64,000 nucleotides of DNA from Phoronis australis. Its lineage: Eukaryota > Phoronida > Phoronidae. Below, one piece after another: positions 14,401 through 25,224 of the stretch; position 1 is the stretch's first letter, and each line of letters starts with the position of its first letter. The position numbers were made by a program, and so were the translations under genes. The notes beneath the pieces are model-generated. The model was not told where the DNA came from, made no database searches, and saw nothing but the letters and a program-made list of their open reading frames with translations. The DNA lies in contig NMRA01000008.1 of assembly GCA_002633005.1 (NCBI GenBank), forward strand, positions 908,634-972,633. Reading direction: 5' to 3'.

Positions 14401-17400
14401 TTGCATGAGCACTTATGTCGCGATCTTCTGTCAGATCTTGCTCTAATTGTGAGTTTAGACTCAGTTGCAGTGCTACATCTGTGCAGGCACAAATACAATG
14501 ATTGCCCCACTATGTTTGGTCTTCTGCCTTGTTACATTCAGAACAACATGGCTGTGGCACGATTTGTGCCTTCTAAACTCTGATCACTGACTGAAACAAG
14601 CTTACTTACAAAACACAGAGCCTTATTCCCAAAACTCGATTTATGCACCCAAAAATAGAGTTCCCAACTCACAAACAAGGCTTACTGAGCACCTGAAATA
14701 ATAGTACATGGTCATGGAGTTCTTGCACCGTGTTCTTAGTACAAGGCAGCATAAATTCTTTTGGTTGCACAAGTGGTCTTTTGTGACACTGGCACCATGT
14801 TTGGCAGTTGTTGAGACTGATTTTGTTGGGTTCGTGAGTGGTATCTACTAGATGATATATGTTTATGGGTGTGCTAGTTGTGTTGTTCAGGTAGCCTAAA
14901 TAAGCACTGTGATATAGTCATTTGTTTTATGTTGTGACCAAAGGAGGCAATTGAACTTGCAAAGACAAAGTGTGGCATTTTTCAAATATCCCCATTTTCG
15001 CACCTGCGACTAAAAGTTGGTTGAGTGTTTCCGGGTTCAAATCAATCCTCCTCAGTCTATAGTTGATGCCTTCCACATGTCCAGCATATGTAGTCCAGAA
15101 ATCTTATTAGTTATACACGTAATTTTATACACCTCTTGTGGGCAATAATACTCTGAATGTTATACATTGATATAAGAATTGCTTGTAACTTGATTCTTTC
15201 CTTCAACAAAATCGTGTCATGATTTTAAATCAAGCTATGTAGATAGTCCACAAGAATGCCAAAGTTACCTGTTTGCCTCATGCTGTCTCACTGCAGAAAC
15301 ATAACTCAAATGAAAGACTGTTTGCAGAGAACTTGAACTAACTGGCCATCAGTAGTAGAATTGGACAAAACACCATTGTGAGAAACTGTTGCTCATATCT
15401 GTTGGGGTTGACCAAAGTTTCTCACTGCGATGTCATGTACTTTGAAACAAGGATACAGTAATTAAACGCAATCAGTTGTCAAATTTGGGAGTTCATGGCA
15501 TCAGTGTGCCCAGAGTGGTGTTCTTAACATATGGTACAAGCCAAAACTATTCAAACAAATGGGCACGGAATTTTTTTGTCATGACAGTTGGGCAGAAGTG
15601 GAATTCACCGTCAGAGTTGTCTCCCCTTACAACTGAGAATAGAGGGGAAGTAAGGGGAAAGTTAGTACGTTGGCTCAGTGCTCATTTAGCTCGTTGGTTG
15701 GCTAAACCATCCTGTAATTAGTACTTTGTTACAATAGCTAACAGTTATTATCAATAATTTTTGCTGTTAACAGAATTAGCTCTCCTGATGGGAAAATGCT
15801 GTTTTTGTTTGATTACTAATTGTTTTGTACTGTTTTGTTTTGTGAGCCAATGTTTTCTTTTAAAGATAAATATTAAGCATGTCTACTTAACAACAATTTT
15901 AATGGCATTAATTTTTTCTTCATGTTACAGAGTTCATCCCAACCGCGATAATTTATTTGAGATAAAAACCAACAACCGTGTGTTTTATATACAGGTGAGT
16001 TTGGGTTTGGAAAAGGTTCAATAAATACTGCCAGGGTATTGGAACAGCCAGTGACAACTGAGCTCAGAGTCAAAGTGTAAGTGTGGAGATGGCATTGTTC
16101 AGGGTTGAGTTCAATATCGCTAGGACCTCGCTAGAAAAGCAAGGCTTCGTGATATTACACCGAGATATTGTGATGTATAATAAAAGAGAACACGTGATAT
16201 TGACTAGATTTTTCTAGCCATGAGACAGCTACTGAACTCTGCTTTGATCCCTGGCCTTATGTTAACTGAGTTGAGCCAGTGTATTTGGTGTAGTTATGAG
16301 AGTAAGTAGATTTTCATCATTGATGACTGGACATTGTTTAGCAACCGATCATCGATTATAACCAAGAATCAGATTTGTAAGGTAACAGCCTATCTTTGTT
16401 ATCAAGGAATAATTTTTCGACATCTGAAAATATTATCCTGTGTTATATTTGGCATAGGTAGATTTATTTTTGCCACCTTTTTGTTTCACAAAATTAGTAA
16501 TAAAATTGACTGTTTTAACAGTCAGTTTACTAAGTTAAAACTACTATTGGTGGCAAGCTGTCCAAATAGCCTTCGTATTTCAGAATACCAAAGCACCCCT
16601 GTGAGTGTGTTCTTCTGTTGTCCACTGCTGGGCTGTTATTTTTTATTTTACCCAAAAACTATTTGTTATTCTAATGCTATGGTAAAATCTCACCAATTTA
16701 GTACACGTTATGAGCGACAAGTGAAATTTTCTTTTTCTTTTTTGAAAAAAGGTACATAACACATAATAAATACTTTTTCATTTTTATTCATCTATACCGT
16801 AACTACCACCCAACAATGATTCTAAGAATTTGTGGACATTCACAACAGTGTTAGAAGTCATTGAAAAATGAAAAAAGATCAATTTTGGCAATTATTTTTG
16901 TAAGAAATTAGTGTGATTTTACCGGTAGTAAATTCATGCTGTTGCACATTGGGTTGCATTGCTGACAGCAAAAGTAAGAATTGAGTTGCTGGATGGGGTA
17001 CAGTATAAAGCTCTTTTCTTGTTTACCTCTCCTTTGAAATCTTTAGTGGTTTTAACCTTTTGCATTAATGTTTTACTTTTTTAAGAGAGGGGATTTGAAC
17101 TTGGTGTATGCCTACCACAGCAGCTGAGGATGTTTAGGTGAAACATTAATTTGATTATTCTTTCAATTTCAGACAGACACTCCACCGGACATGAAGTCGT
17201 GGCTGTCCACTATTGAAAGTGTAGTGGTGAGTATAACAGAAGCTGGAAATTGCATTTATCATGATTGATAAAGTGCCTGTGAATGCCAATTGCCTGGTTT
17301 TGACCTGAAACTGTATTACCTTTTTTAACTCTCTTTTAAAAGTCCTATGCGGCGCCACTTCAGGGACTGTTGAGAGATGGTACAACTATTCTGTGATCAT

Positions 17401-17914
17401 GGTATTCCAGGATGGTACAGACTTGAATTCCTTTCTGCAATAAACTAACTTGCCTAAGACTTCAGTTTCGCACAAAAAGTAATTGGCTGATATGAAATTT
17501 TCACAGGCTGATAACATTGCTGAAATACTTTTTTACCCAGTTAGAAACCTGCGAAGATGGCCACCACAGTGCCAACTGATCAATTTCATCTAAAACATTA
17601 AGGCGTTAAAATTTTAACAAAATATCCATTGTGTGTGAATGTTGATAGAATGAAAAATGCAACCTATAGCATGCATAAAAATAAACAAAAAACATACAAA
17701 CTTCACAGCAAGCAGCTTACATTTTGCAAAGTGAAAAAACAGCAATGATTGCAGTTCCCTGTACTTGTAATTCTTGTTTTGAGCAATCTGTTGGTTTTCA
17801 TTTACATGTGCGCTGATCAATCCATGCCTAACACCACCATAACGTTTTTATTTCAATCTAACTTTGCAGAAGATCTCTAAACAACAAGACAAGAAAAAGA
17901 CTACGTGGCTGTGA
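2444..17914 (+). CDS. PLEKHA1/2-like: TAPP-family tandem PH-domain adaptor (PLEKHA1/2-like), nine coding exons
   Basis: Exons: 2444-2726 (the exon itself opens at the acceptor at 2395), 3853-3950, 6195-6323, 11212-11307, 11732-11806, 14045-14112, 15931-15994, 17173-17226 and 17870-17914. Phases join without a break to 303 residues. PH1 is about residues 20-125 (SGYLAIEEVENSN to IWMKELKTACQIN). PH2 is about residues 188-290, with KKGYCVKLGAV, VKNWKRRWFTLDE, NRDNLFEIKT and MKSWLSTIESVV closely matching the human TAPP second PH domain. In that family PH2 binds PI(3,4)P2 at the membrane through the basic KNWKRR strand, which is intact here; PH1 lacks such a cluster. The protein ends in TTWL, fitting a class I PDZ ligand (T-x-hydrophobic), as TAPP proteins end in SDV. 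The tail after PH2 is only about 14 residues, far shorter than in vertebrates. The start is the first ATG in the PH1 exon (aaaATGG context). The frame stays open to the acceptor, so an upstream start is possible. Exon 5 has a weak donor (TGG|gtactt). Confidence 0.9.
8253..8327. repeat. (GA)n/(GGGA)n microsatellite
   Basis: A pure GA run passes into GGGA units and back to mixed GA/GGGA, inside intron 3 of the TAPP-like gene. The same GA plus GGGA composition recurs at 41.2 kb and 61.5 kb. Confidence 0.9.
8544..9321 (-). mobile_element. Decayed LINE ORF1 fragment (L1/Tx1-like)
   Basis: Reading the minus strand from about 9321 down to 8544, with at least one frame change, gives the pattern of an L1-type ORF1 protein. 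An acidic N-terminal stretch (DGEEDENLVEALLRAF) comes first. Then follow a segment with VIVSGIKEDD, the RRM/C-terminal-like FISYTDRLTFIKKRKLLAGD and SESLTKRRSALFYKCRQMC, and TTDGEIFLKMND. This order matches the C-terminal half of nucleic-acid-binding ORF1 proteins of Tx1/L1-type non-LTR retrotransposons. It lies antisense inside intron 3 of the TAPP-like gene and is inactive because of stops and frameshifts. Element ends were not found. Confidence 0.65.
10897..10964. repeat. 34-bp tandem duplication
   Basis: The unit gtttccaaagagatttgaca plus 14 further bases occurs twice back to back (10897 and 10931) with three differences. It is intronic in the TAPP-like gene. Confidence 0.8.
11032..11085. 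repeat. Perfect 17-bp inverted repeat (hairpin)
   Basis: acttttaaaaccagttt at 11032-11048 is the exact reverse complement of 11069-11085, with a 20-bp loop. It lies about 130 bp upstream of exon 4 of the TAPP-like gene and is probably the core of a small MITE. Confidence 0.7.
16108..16239. mobile_element. Small MITE-like element, copy 1 of 2
   Basis: The segment runs from gttcaatatcgctaggacct to a terminal tactgaactc, so its ends are short inverted repeats. A second copy at 34803-34942 shares cgctaggacctcgcta, the aagcaag block and the gttcagta end. Intron 7 of the TAPP-like gene. Confidence 0.55.
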
Positions 17915-19466
17915 TGGCTCTCTGTTGAAGCCACACGTTCGCACAGTGTTCGCTCCTACAATGGGTGCAGATGCAGCGTTTGCACTTTGACCTTTTCATT
18001 GATAGGAACTGGAAAAATATGCCCATTGTAGAGTAATTTTAGCGGAACTACTGGGTGACCGAAAAACGAACCCACAACATTTCGTATGACATTCTATTTT
18101 ATTTATGAAGACAAAACTCGAAGCAATCTGACTCGTTTTTTTAACTTTATGGTGAGATAATCCATAAGCTGATGTTTAAGTTTCAAAGTATGAAAAAAGT
18201 AATTAAAACTGGTTTATGTAAGACAAACAAAAATTGTATGGGTTCAGGTGTTTTAGGTCACCCTGTAGCTCTTCACTGATACTTGCTGAGCTAGTTTTCT
18301 CATCTATTCAGCTAGCTACTTACCCTCCACATGAAAAATAATTGGACATGACGACCTGGAGTTACCTGTTGTAATGACTGAGCACAAGTGGGCCATTCCA
18401 TCAAGTGTTTGAAATAACGGAGTCGTGATCGGAAACACATTTTTCTCCAATTACTGTAGATAACTTCAGTCAATATTACGCACATATAAACTTTAAATAG
18501 GCATTTCGTCTATACTTCTGTACCTCTATACATTGGAAATTAGGAACAAGCTGGCCAACTCTCTAGCAAATTAGTCTCAAAAGTTTCCTTTACTATGAAA
18601 CTTTCTTAAGAGATGGCATGTGATTGATACGTGACACCCTCACTTGCCCGTGCCCTGAAACGTTTTTACGAATCGGTGTGTCTCAGGGCATGAATAAGTC
18701 TTAGACTTATTACTGGTATGTGAAATTGTATGAAGGTGAATGCAGAGGAATTGACTTATTAACTGTAATCAGGAATATTGTGTGTCCACCTGACATAGTA
18801 TTTCCTATTTAATTCTATTTAATTCATCAGAAATTGCTAAGTCACTTCCCACAGTCTACTTTGTGCTCTATCCATAAAAGGTCATGTTAATTGGACCCTA
18901 CAGGCAGATAATGTATGCATTCCATTGTCTTTTGGTGGATAGACTTTACAGTCGACCATTTTGGGCTTGGAGGAGGTAACTAGTCCTCATGGTGGCTTAG
19001 CATTTGGATGATGGTTGTAAATCATGGCTGTGGTTCACCCACAATAGACATTTTGAAATTGCTGGTGCAAGGTTAGGGAAAGCAGTTGGTTGTGAACCCT
19101 GTTCTTGTTATACCTGTACAACTGTCCCAGTTGGCCTGTGTAAGAAAGCACAGCTTAACAAAAGGTTTGTGATCCTGGCTCAGAAGATAATTGTTTCATT
19201 ATCCCATGTGGTTCAGTGAATAGCCAAAGGATAATGGTTTTATTATCCCCTGTAGATCGGTGAAAAGCCAAACCCGGAATGCTTTCTTCAGTTTAGCTGG
19301 CTTCAATGAGGGTCATTTTGGTCTCAATTGATTTATTAAGTGAGTAAACTAGTACCCTCATCCTATGTTCATGCATTTAAATTCCCGATGAATGTGGCAG
19401 CAGCGATTGTTGACATTGTTTCATAACTTCAAATATTTTGGTTCCTCTCATTTTCTTATTTTTCTC

Positions 19467-20131
19467 TTAAAAAACGGACAATCGCTACACAAATAAAAAA
19501 ATTCTTGTTCATTCAACATTTCGTCTTTTCATAACACATCATCAGGATAATATATACAATAACACAGCAAGTCTTGAATACCAGTCAAGTCACATCCATG
19601 CAGTGAAATGAGAGTAGCAAGAGATACAGGGAATAGGAATTAGGTCATCACCATAGCTGTAGGGTCACTGAGCTCTGCATGTTATTGAGAGAATCAGTAG
19701 CATGCTGGTCGTGAATGGCCAATGACTCCTGGATGTACAGTAATTCCTTTTTAGGTTCTTTACAAAAAATATTAACTTAATTAGCTGGTGGTTGTTGCTA
19801 ATGCAATGCCTATAGATGTTACTTTTGTTATGTTCTTTCAGCCTGTTAGTGTTATTTGTAAAGAACCTGTAAAGCTATTGCTGTACATCAAGGAGTCATT
19901 GGCCATTAAGGACCAGCTTGCTGCTGATTCTCTCAATAACAAGAAGAGCTCAGTGACCCTGCAACTATCGAGATGACCTACTTACTATTCCCTGTATCTC
20001 TTGAGTCATTTCATGACATGGATGTGACTTGACTGGTATTCGGCACTTGTTGTCTTATTGTATATATGAATAGACAAAACCTTGAATGAACATGGACTTT
20101 TTTATTTGTGCAACAATTGTCCGTTTTTTAA
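19467..20131. mobile_element. Inverted pair of Penelope-like 3' fragments
   Basis: The ends ttaaaaaacggacaa and its inverse bound two arms of roughly 300 bp with a short spacer (about 19776-19847). Both arms, read outward from the centre, encode the same peptide: plus strand KLLLYIKESLAIKDQ...SLNNKKSSVTLQL, minus strand KELLYIQESLAIHDQ...SLNNMQSSVTLQL. This ESLxI...LN...LxL pattern is the C-terminal end of GIY-YIG endonuclease domains of Penelope-like retroelements. Each arm continues into a 3' tail with tgatgatgtgttatgaaaag. Penelope elements are known to leave inverted or tandem partial copies. The arms differ by scattered substitutions, so the insertion is not recent. Confidence 0.65.
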
Positions 20132-20441
20132 TCTTACAATGGCCAGAAAATGATGTAATTATTTTCGCTCTATTGTAAAGTGCAACATATTTAAACTGGA
20201 GGTTCAATATTTTGTTAAACCTGAAACAGAAAATCTCTGTCCAATACTTGATGGACTTACTCTTGCTTAGTTCATTTCACGTGCATGTATGTGCTGTTTG
20301 CTTACCACAATAGACGAAGTCATCTCCAAGTAGGATACTAGTCCTATAATTTAATTATAAATTGTGTTACTTTTTCTGCTTGCTTTTACATAATGGTAAT
20401 TGTTTTCATGATATTAACATGTGTTTGTACCTAATTGTTGA

Positions 20442-20447
20442 AATAAA
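20442..20447 (+). terminator. Poly(A) signal AATAAA, candidate for the TAPP-like gene
   Basis: Canonical hexamer in an AT-rich context followed by a T-rich stretch. It is the first good candidate downstream of the inserted Penelope pair. Confidence 0.5.
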
Positions 20448-20465
20448 GTCTTCCTTTACAAATCT

Positions 20466-21127
20466 TTTATGGTAAACAATGGTAATCGTAGAGATTCAGA
20501 GAAATTCTTTCTGACAGCACTGTCCTTTGAGAAATTGGGACATTAGTGCAAAAACTCTGTGATAAAGGGTCGAATAGGGTTAACACATCCACCTCGTGTT
20601 TTTTTGTCCAAATCATTGCGGCCACGCTGCATAATTAAGATACAGAACTGGGCTGCGCTGTCCCAAGACTCGGCACATATCTCATGCATTTGCTGCAAGA
20701 AATCGTCAATTTTGAGCGAAGCAGCCAAACTTTTGCCCAAGAATTCAACATTCTAGCCTGCACCGACCAATCAATTCCAGTCAATGCCACCTCGGTCTCT
20801 TAGACTACAGTATGATTTCGAGCATTACCGCACCAAACACTTCCATTTCACTCGCGTGATCTCGCAAGACTTGATCTACGGAGCGCTGCCCAGTCATGGA
20901 TGGGGCGTCTGGGAATCCTTACCACTCCACACAAAACACTTGACTCTGAGCTTTTATCGGTCATTTGCATATCAAAAATGCGTGTGTAAAATGGGTTTGT
21001 GATTGTCATTCAGGGCGTGGTACGGGGCCTTTGCGCCTGTGCTGGTACAGCTGTTTACGCCATTCCACACTGCGAGAAGCAGCAAATAAAGAACGGCCAT
21101 GGCTGCTTTGTGGAATGTGTCGACCGT
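20466..21127. other. Intergenic, GC-richer patch without an identified gene
   Basis: The block 20550-21100 is richer in CpG than its neighbours. It carries overlapping open frames on both strands (minus 20543-20740, plus 20784-21002). The minus frame contains SLKIDDFLQQMHEICAESWD, which looks protein-like, but I cannot support a gene call. It could be a first exon or promoter region of an unseen gene. Confidence 0.3.
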
Positions 21128-22262
21128 AAAATACGCTCGTAATTTACACGCGTAACAGTTGCTGAACCTTATCCTTGGCAGCTGGTTGGAAAGCGTCTCC
21201 CGTAAATGGGGCGTAAAGACACTGCATGTCCTGTTTTACGGGTGTGAATTAAGCGTGTGCATTTACGAGCGTAAGATCGATTCGATGGAGGGCCCTGAAA
21301 AATGGGTAAATTTGGCAGCCTTCGAAAGATCTCAAAAAGGCTGATTGTCTTCAAAAGAAACTCATATACCATGCTTTCTGCACTGTTCGCCAAATCGTTA
21401 GGAATTGTTTTTATAGTGTGCCACTTTTGCAGAGGCTATCAAAAATAAGACTTGTAATTTTTTATGAAAAATCAAAAACTAAAACGAAGTAATAATTTAG
21501 AGAACTAACTGCATTTTTGAAATTTTAGCGTGGACATTTATATGAAGTGAAATTTGGTAAAAAAAGCATTCTTTTGGTATTGTTTGGTTTTGAATGCACT
21601 TTTCTTTTTTGTTTGAGTTTAGATATGTTCATCAGATACCGAAGTGACTGTAGTTTGATACTAAGTCAAGATCAAAATCTATATCTACAGTTTTTACTTT
21701 TAGTCAGAAAAGATATTCTTTCAGTGAGTTAAATTCCACTGGTTTTGTAGACTTGACTGAGTGCACTGACTTTTCGATTAGGTCCTACATAACATTCAGC
21801 TGACGCTCGAAATATTAACGCTCGTCGTTTTACTCTTGTCATGATACGAGCGTGACAGAAGAGCGTATTAGTGCACGGTGTACAACTTTTCAGAGCTCTC
21901 ATGACCTGCAATCTAACTTTTCATTAGACATGACGATTAGACTTGAAGAATACGGGCGTGAAATGCGGTTTTTACAATTTTCTAATAACTTCTTTTTCGT
22001 TTTATTCAAATTTTCATAAAAGTCCTATTTTTGATAGCCTCTCATGCAAAAGTGGAACATTTTAAAATCAATTACTAACAACGTTTTCGAGAAGAGAGCC
22101 TAAACCATATAAAACAGTTTCTTTTGAATCCAATCTTTCATTTCTGAGACACGGTGTTCCAAAGGTAGTCAAATTTGGCCATTATTATTGTCCTATATCC
22201 AATCTTACGCTCGTAATTCAGGCTCGTAAAACACGTGTGTGCAAATTTACGAGCATAATTTA
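21128..22262. mobile_element. Large imperfect foldback element (about 1.1 kb)
   Basis: The two ends repeat, in opposite orientation, tacgctcgtaa/ttacgagcgtaa motifs, a block with aatttggc/gccaaattt, ttcaaaagaaact with its inverse, and near the centre gccacttttgc...ctatcaaaaata with its inverse (tatttttgatagcctctcatgcaaaagtggaac). No transposase reading frame is seen, so this is a non-autonomous foldback. Confidence 0.6.
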
Positions 22263-22654
22263 GGATCACCGGTACCGGCGGTAGAGGCACATGTCAGCCG
22301 TGGGTACCAGAGTATGTTGAACGGTACACTAATGTGTGAGAAGTTAATATACAGCACTCGATAGTCGAAATGTAGTTCTTCATGAAACAGGGCAGGTCAT
22401 GTCCGTCGGTCGTACTGCTTGATCGAACGTGCACATTTTGAAGAAAATAATGCGACGAGGGTAAGATATTCAACAAAGCATGCTTTCTCGATAACTCACA
22501 ACGCTATCTACTCATTACAACTTTGTATCACTCATGGCAACGGCACTGCGATTTTTTAATCATTTCCTGCTCTTTATAAAATGCGTGCACACGGATTTAT
22601 ATCTGCTGCATGACTAATTTAAATTAATATGACACCACGTACAGTTAATCATGG

Positions 22655-22770
22655 GCGCACCATAGGGGGCTGGCGTCTATAGCCCTCCCACTTATTTCGG
22701 CTGTGCTGTGCCCATGGTCTATGAGCGGTGCACGGCCACAGGGGGGCTGGGGCGAGGCCCCCCACTTTTT
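22655..22770. repeat. GC-rich palindromic repeat 'gcaccatagggggctg', copy 1
   Basis: gcgcaccatagggggctg, ctatagccc, tcccactt and a closing ctatgagcggtgc form a GC-rich hairpin-prone block. A related copy lies at 28650-28722. Confidence 0.5.
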
Positions 22771-22937
22771 CCAGTACCCATGTTAATACAAGATTAGTAT
22801 CCGTATCTTCATGAATTACAAAAGTAATAAGTAGTCTTGGTCAAAATGTGTTCGGAATCAGCAACAATATTGAGCCAGATGCAGCTGTCGATTGCAATTA
22901 AGGCGTGATAAGTCTTCGCAGTAAAGAATAATTGCAT

Positions 22938-23978
22938 TCAGTCGGTACTGTTGTGAACGTTCGAACACACGCCATCTGTCGCCTGGGACCGGTTCACTTC
23001 TTTAACCCACTCTATCACGTTTTCTAAAGTGTCTGCGTCAAGATATGTATCACTGAAATAATCCTCGTAGCTTTCCATGTCCTTGTTTTCAAGACGGCGC
23101 ACAATGTCATTCTTAGAAGTCTTGCTTTCATTAAATCGTTTTTCGGCCAACTGAAGTCGGTTTTTCGTCAACAAGACGGGTCTTAACCATTTGTCGTCGT
23201 TTGGTTTAAAATTGTACACATTACTTGAGGTTTGTGCGTTCCTTAGAAATGAATCATAACGGTGTGATTTTTTATTCGCAGACTTCAATAATTTCCTGAA
23301 CTTATCCTTTCTCATAGAAAATTCCGTTTTATTCCCTGAAATCTGGTTACATTTCTTTCCACTGTGCACTTTGTTCTCGGTCGAGAAAGATTGTGACGTC
23401 TGCTTCGTGGATTCTTTTCTTAAATTTGGTAATCCTATTTCTGCCCTGTTGGTTTCAAGCGCTTCGCCGTGATCTGCCGGATAAGTTAAAGGTTTTAATA
23501 CTGCATAATCATTGTCTTTAGCGCAGAACGATAGTTTTGGCAACTTATGATCTAGCAACTCATCGATTGGATCAATGCAAGAGCCGTCTGAGTTGTCTGC
23601 AACACTTAGTGTCAGGGTGGCTGTTGCTATAGTTGCTTCCGTTTTCGCGCCAACTTTTTTAGCGGAGTGCGGTGGCGAACGACTCAACTGCTTATCACCT
23701 GAGCCTTGTAAAAGTTCGCTCTCTCTCAACGTAACATAGTGATCATTGTAATCCAAACCAAGCATATTCATCAATCGTGCAGTTCTGTCCCAATTCTCTG
23801 CGCGATAAATGGCGTTGGTTCGCTCGTTTTTCACTTCATTCCACGTTCCCTTCGTGTTCTTTTGAATAGCAGGAAATGGCGCCCGATTGTCCGGTCGTCT
23901 CCAAGAGTTCGATGCCATGAACGTCGGGACACTTTTGTTCCCAAGAACCACAGTTGTGGTTTGACAGTACTTACTCAT
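22938..23978 (-). CDS. Uncharacterised 346-residue protein, uninterrupted ORF
   Basis: This is by far the longest open frame of the window and has no intron, ATG to stop. I do not recognise it. Visible features: an N-terminal segment of about 100 residues with aromatic and charged conserved-looking stretches (SWRRPDNRAPFPAIQKN, YRAENWDRTARLMNMLGLDY); a middle part rich in Ser/Thr/Lys that looks disordered, with basic clusters (RKDKFRKLLKSANKKSHRYD); and an acidic C-terminal segment with SYEDYFSDTYLDADTLENVIEWVKEV, probably helical. There is no signal peptide or membrane segment. Low-copy codon use without stops over 1041 bases in an AT-rich region makes chance unlikely. It could be a lineage-specific intronless gene, a retrocopy, or the large exon of a gene with untranslated 5' exons. 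The second codon context (ATGAGTAAGTAC) resembles a splice donor, so a donor there should be considered. Confidence 0.6.
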   Translation of the reverse strand: MSKYCQTTTVVLGNKSVPTFMASNSWRRPDNRAPFPAIQKNTKGTWNEVKNERTNAIYRAENWDRTARLMNMLGLDYNDHYVTLRESELLQGSGDKQLSRSPPHSAKKVGAKTEATIATATLTLSVADNSDGSCIDPIDELLDHKLPKLSFCAKDNDYAVLKPLTYPADHGEALETNRAEIGLPNLRKESTKQTSQSFSTENKVHSGKKCNQISGNKTEFSMRKDKFRKLLKSANKKSHRYDSFLRNAQTSSNVYNFKPNDDKWLRPVLLTKNRLQLAEKRFNESKTSKNDIVRRLENKDMESYEDYFSDTYLDADTLENVIEWVKEVNRSQATDGVCSNVHNSTD

Positions 23979-24471
23979 GTCGAAGGTTCACACAGGTCTC
24001 CAATGCACATCTTGTCAATGAATTCGATTACCAACAGCCGCGTTGCTTATAACATATCGTTTCTCTGAGAGCAGTCAACATCGGACGTCGGTGGAAAGTT
24101 TACATCGCTCACTTTGCAAGTGTTCGGGCATAACATTTCCGACCTAAACACGGTTGCCAACGCTCTTATACAGACCAGTTAATTTTCAGACTTATCTCTC
24201 AAGTCTTCGTTTTGAGGTAAATCGCCTTTTGTGTCTATTGAGCGGTCAATGAATTGCGCACAAAACGTCTTGTCGGCTTATCGTGACTAATTTACAGATT
24301 GTATAATAGGAGAGCTGAATCGATTGGAGACCCATGGTCACGCTTTATTCACTCAAATTGGTTTCATTCTGCGTGCATGGGCAGACGAGTGCGAATTAAG
24401 GTTATTCTCGTCCAACTTAGTTCGCTATTGTAGTGTCATACAGAGACTGGATTTTGTTGAAAGTCGTTATA

Positions 24472-24762
24472 GTCGGTGGGCCAGATCTCATAGCGTTCAT
24501 CCTTGTGAGTACTTTGGGGGGGCAACCTAGTTTTTTCTATGTGGCTAGATAACATACCTATAAATCAAATTCCAAAAAGTTCCCACGTCTACACTTGCAC
24601 ATTTTAAAAAAAAGGTGTTTTTGTTTCAACTTTATATGTGGGAACTTTTTAGATTTTGAAAACACTCTAATAAATGAATTAAAAAACACCAAAATAAAAT
24701 TGCCCCCCTAAAGTACTCACAAAAACCATTTTCTAGAGGCCCTACAAAATCTGGCCCACCGA
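24472..24762. mobile_element. MITE with TA target duplication
   Basis: GTCGGTGGGCCAGAT at the left end and its inverse at the right end are each flanked by TA. Internal inverted blocks also match (gtgagtactttgggggggca and its inverse). The 291-bp size, long terminal inverted repeats and TA duplication fit a Tc1/mariner-type non-autonomous element. Confidence 0.7.
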
Positions 24763-25224
24763 CTATTATGTGGACCGTAGCCTACAGGGAATTGTTAAAA
24801 GCGGGTATTCGGACCTTTAGAGACGTTAAATGAACCCGAATATACACCGTTGCGTATCATGATTGTCAGAAAATCGGGGGGGGGGCGCATTTTCGGAAGC
24901 TGTGTAATTAAAACTACTCTTCATCGCCTACTGTGCTATAGTTACCAACAGTCATCCAATACTTAAATGGTAGTCATTTGAGTGAAATAGCGGTCCCAAA
25001 ATATAAGTCTTGCCAAAACAAGCAAAATTTTATACGTCACAACATGCATGGTATGCATGCATGCATGGTATGCAATAATGAATCCAATGCTGTATGTTTT
25101 TGGACCATCAAGTGAGTTTCAATGCTATTTACAGTTTATCATATCTGTTAAACTTGACGGTTGTGAAATCGATGCGTATACTTATAGCGGCGGCATATGA
25201 CCAAACTTTCGGCCTTCATAGTTT

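Larger units (their letters stand above)
17915..20465 (+). other. Probable 3' UTR of the TAPP-like gene
   Basis: From the TGA at 17912-17914 the first well placed canonical poly(A) signal outside a repeat is AATAAA at 20442-20447. The inferred UTR of about 2.5 kb contains the Penelope-like inverted pair at 19467-20131. An earlier end cannot be excluded without transcript data. Confidence 0.5.

Noticed and set aside
16334-16759. 141-residue plus-strand frame in TAPP intron 7
   Set aside because: Phe/Cys/Ile-rich translation of AT-rich intron; it lies between two exons that join in phase without it.
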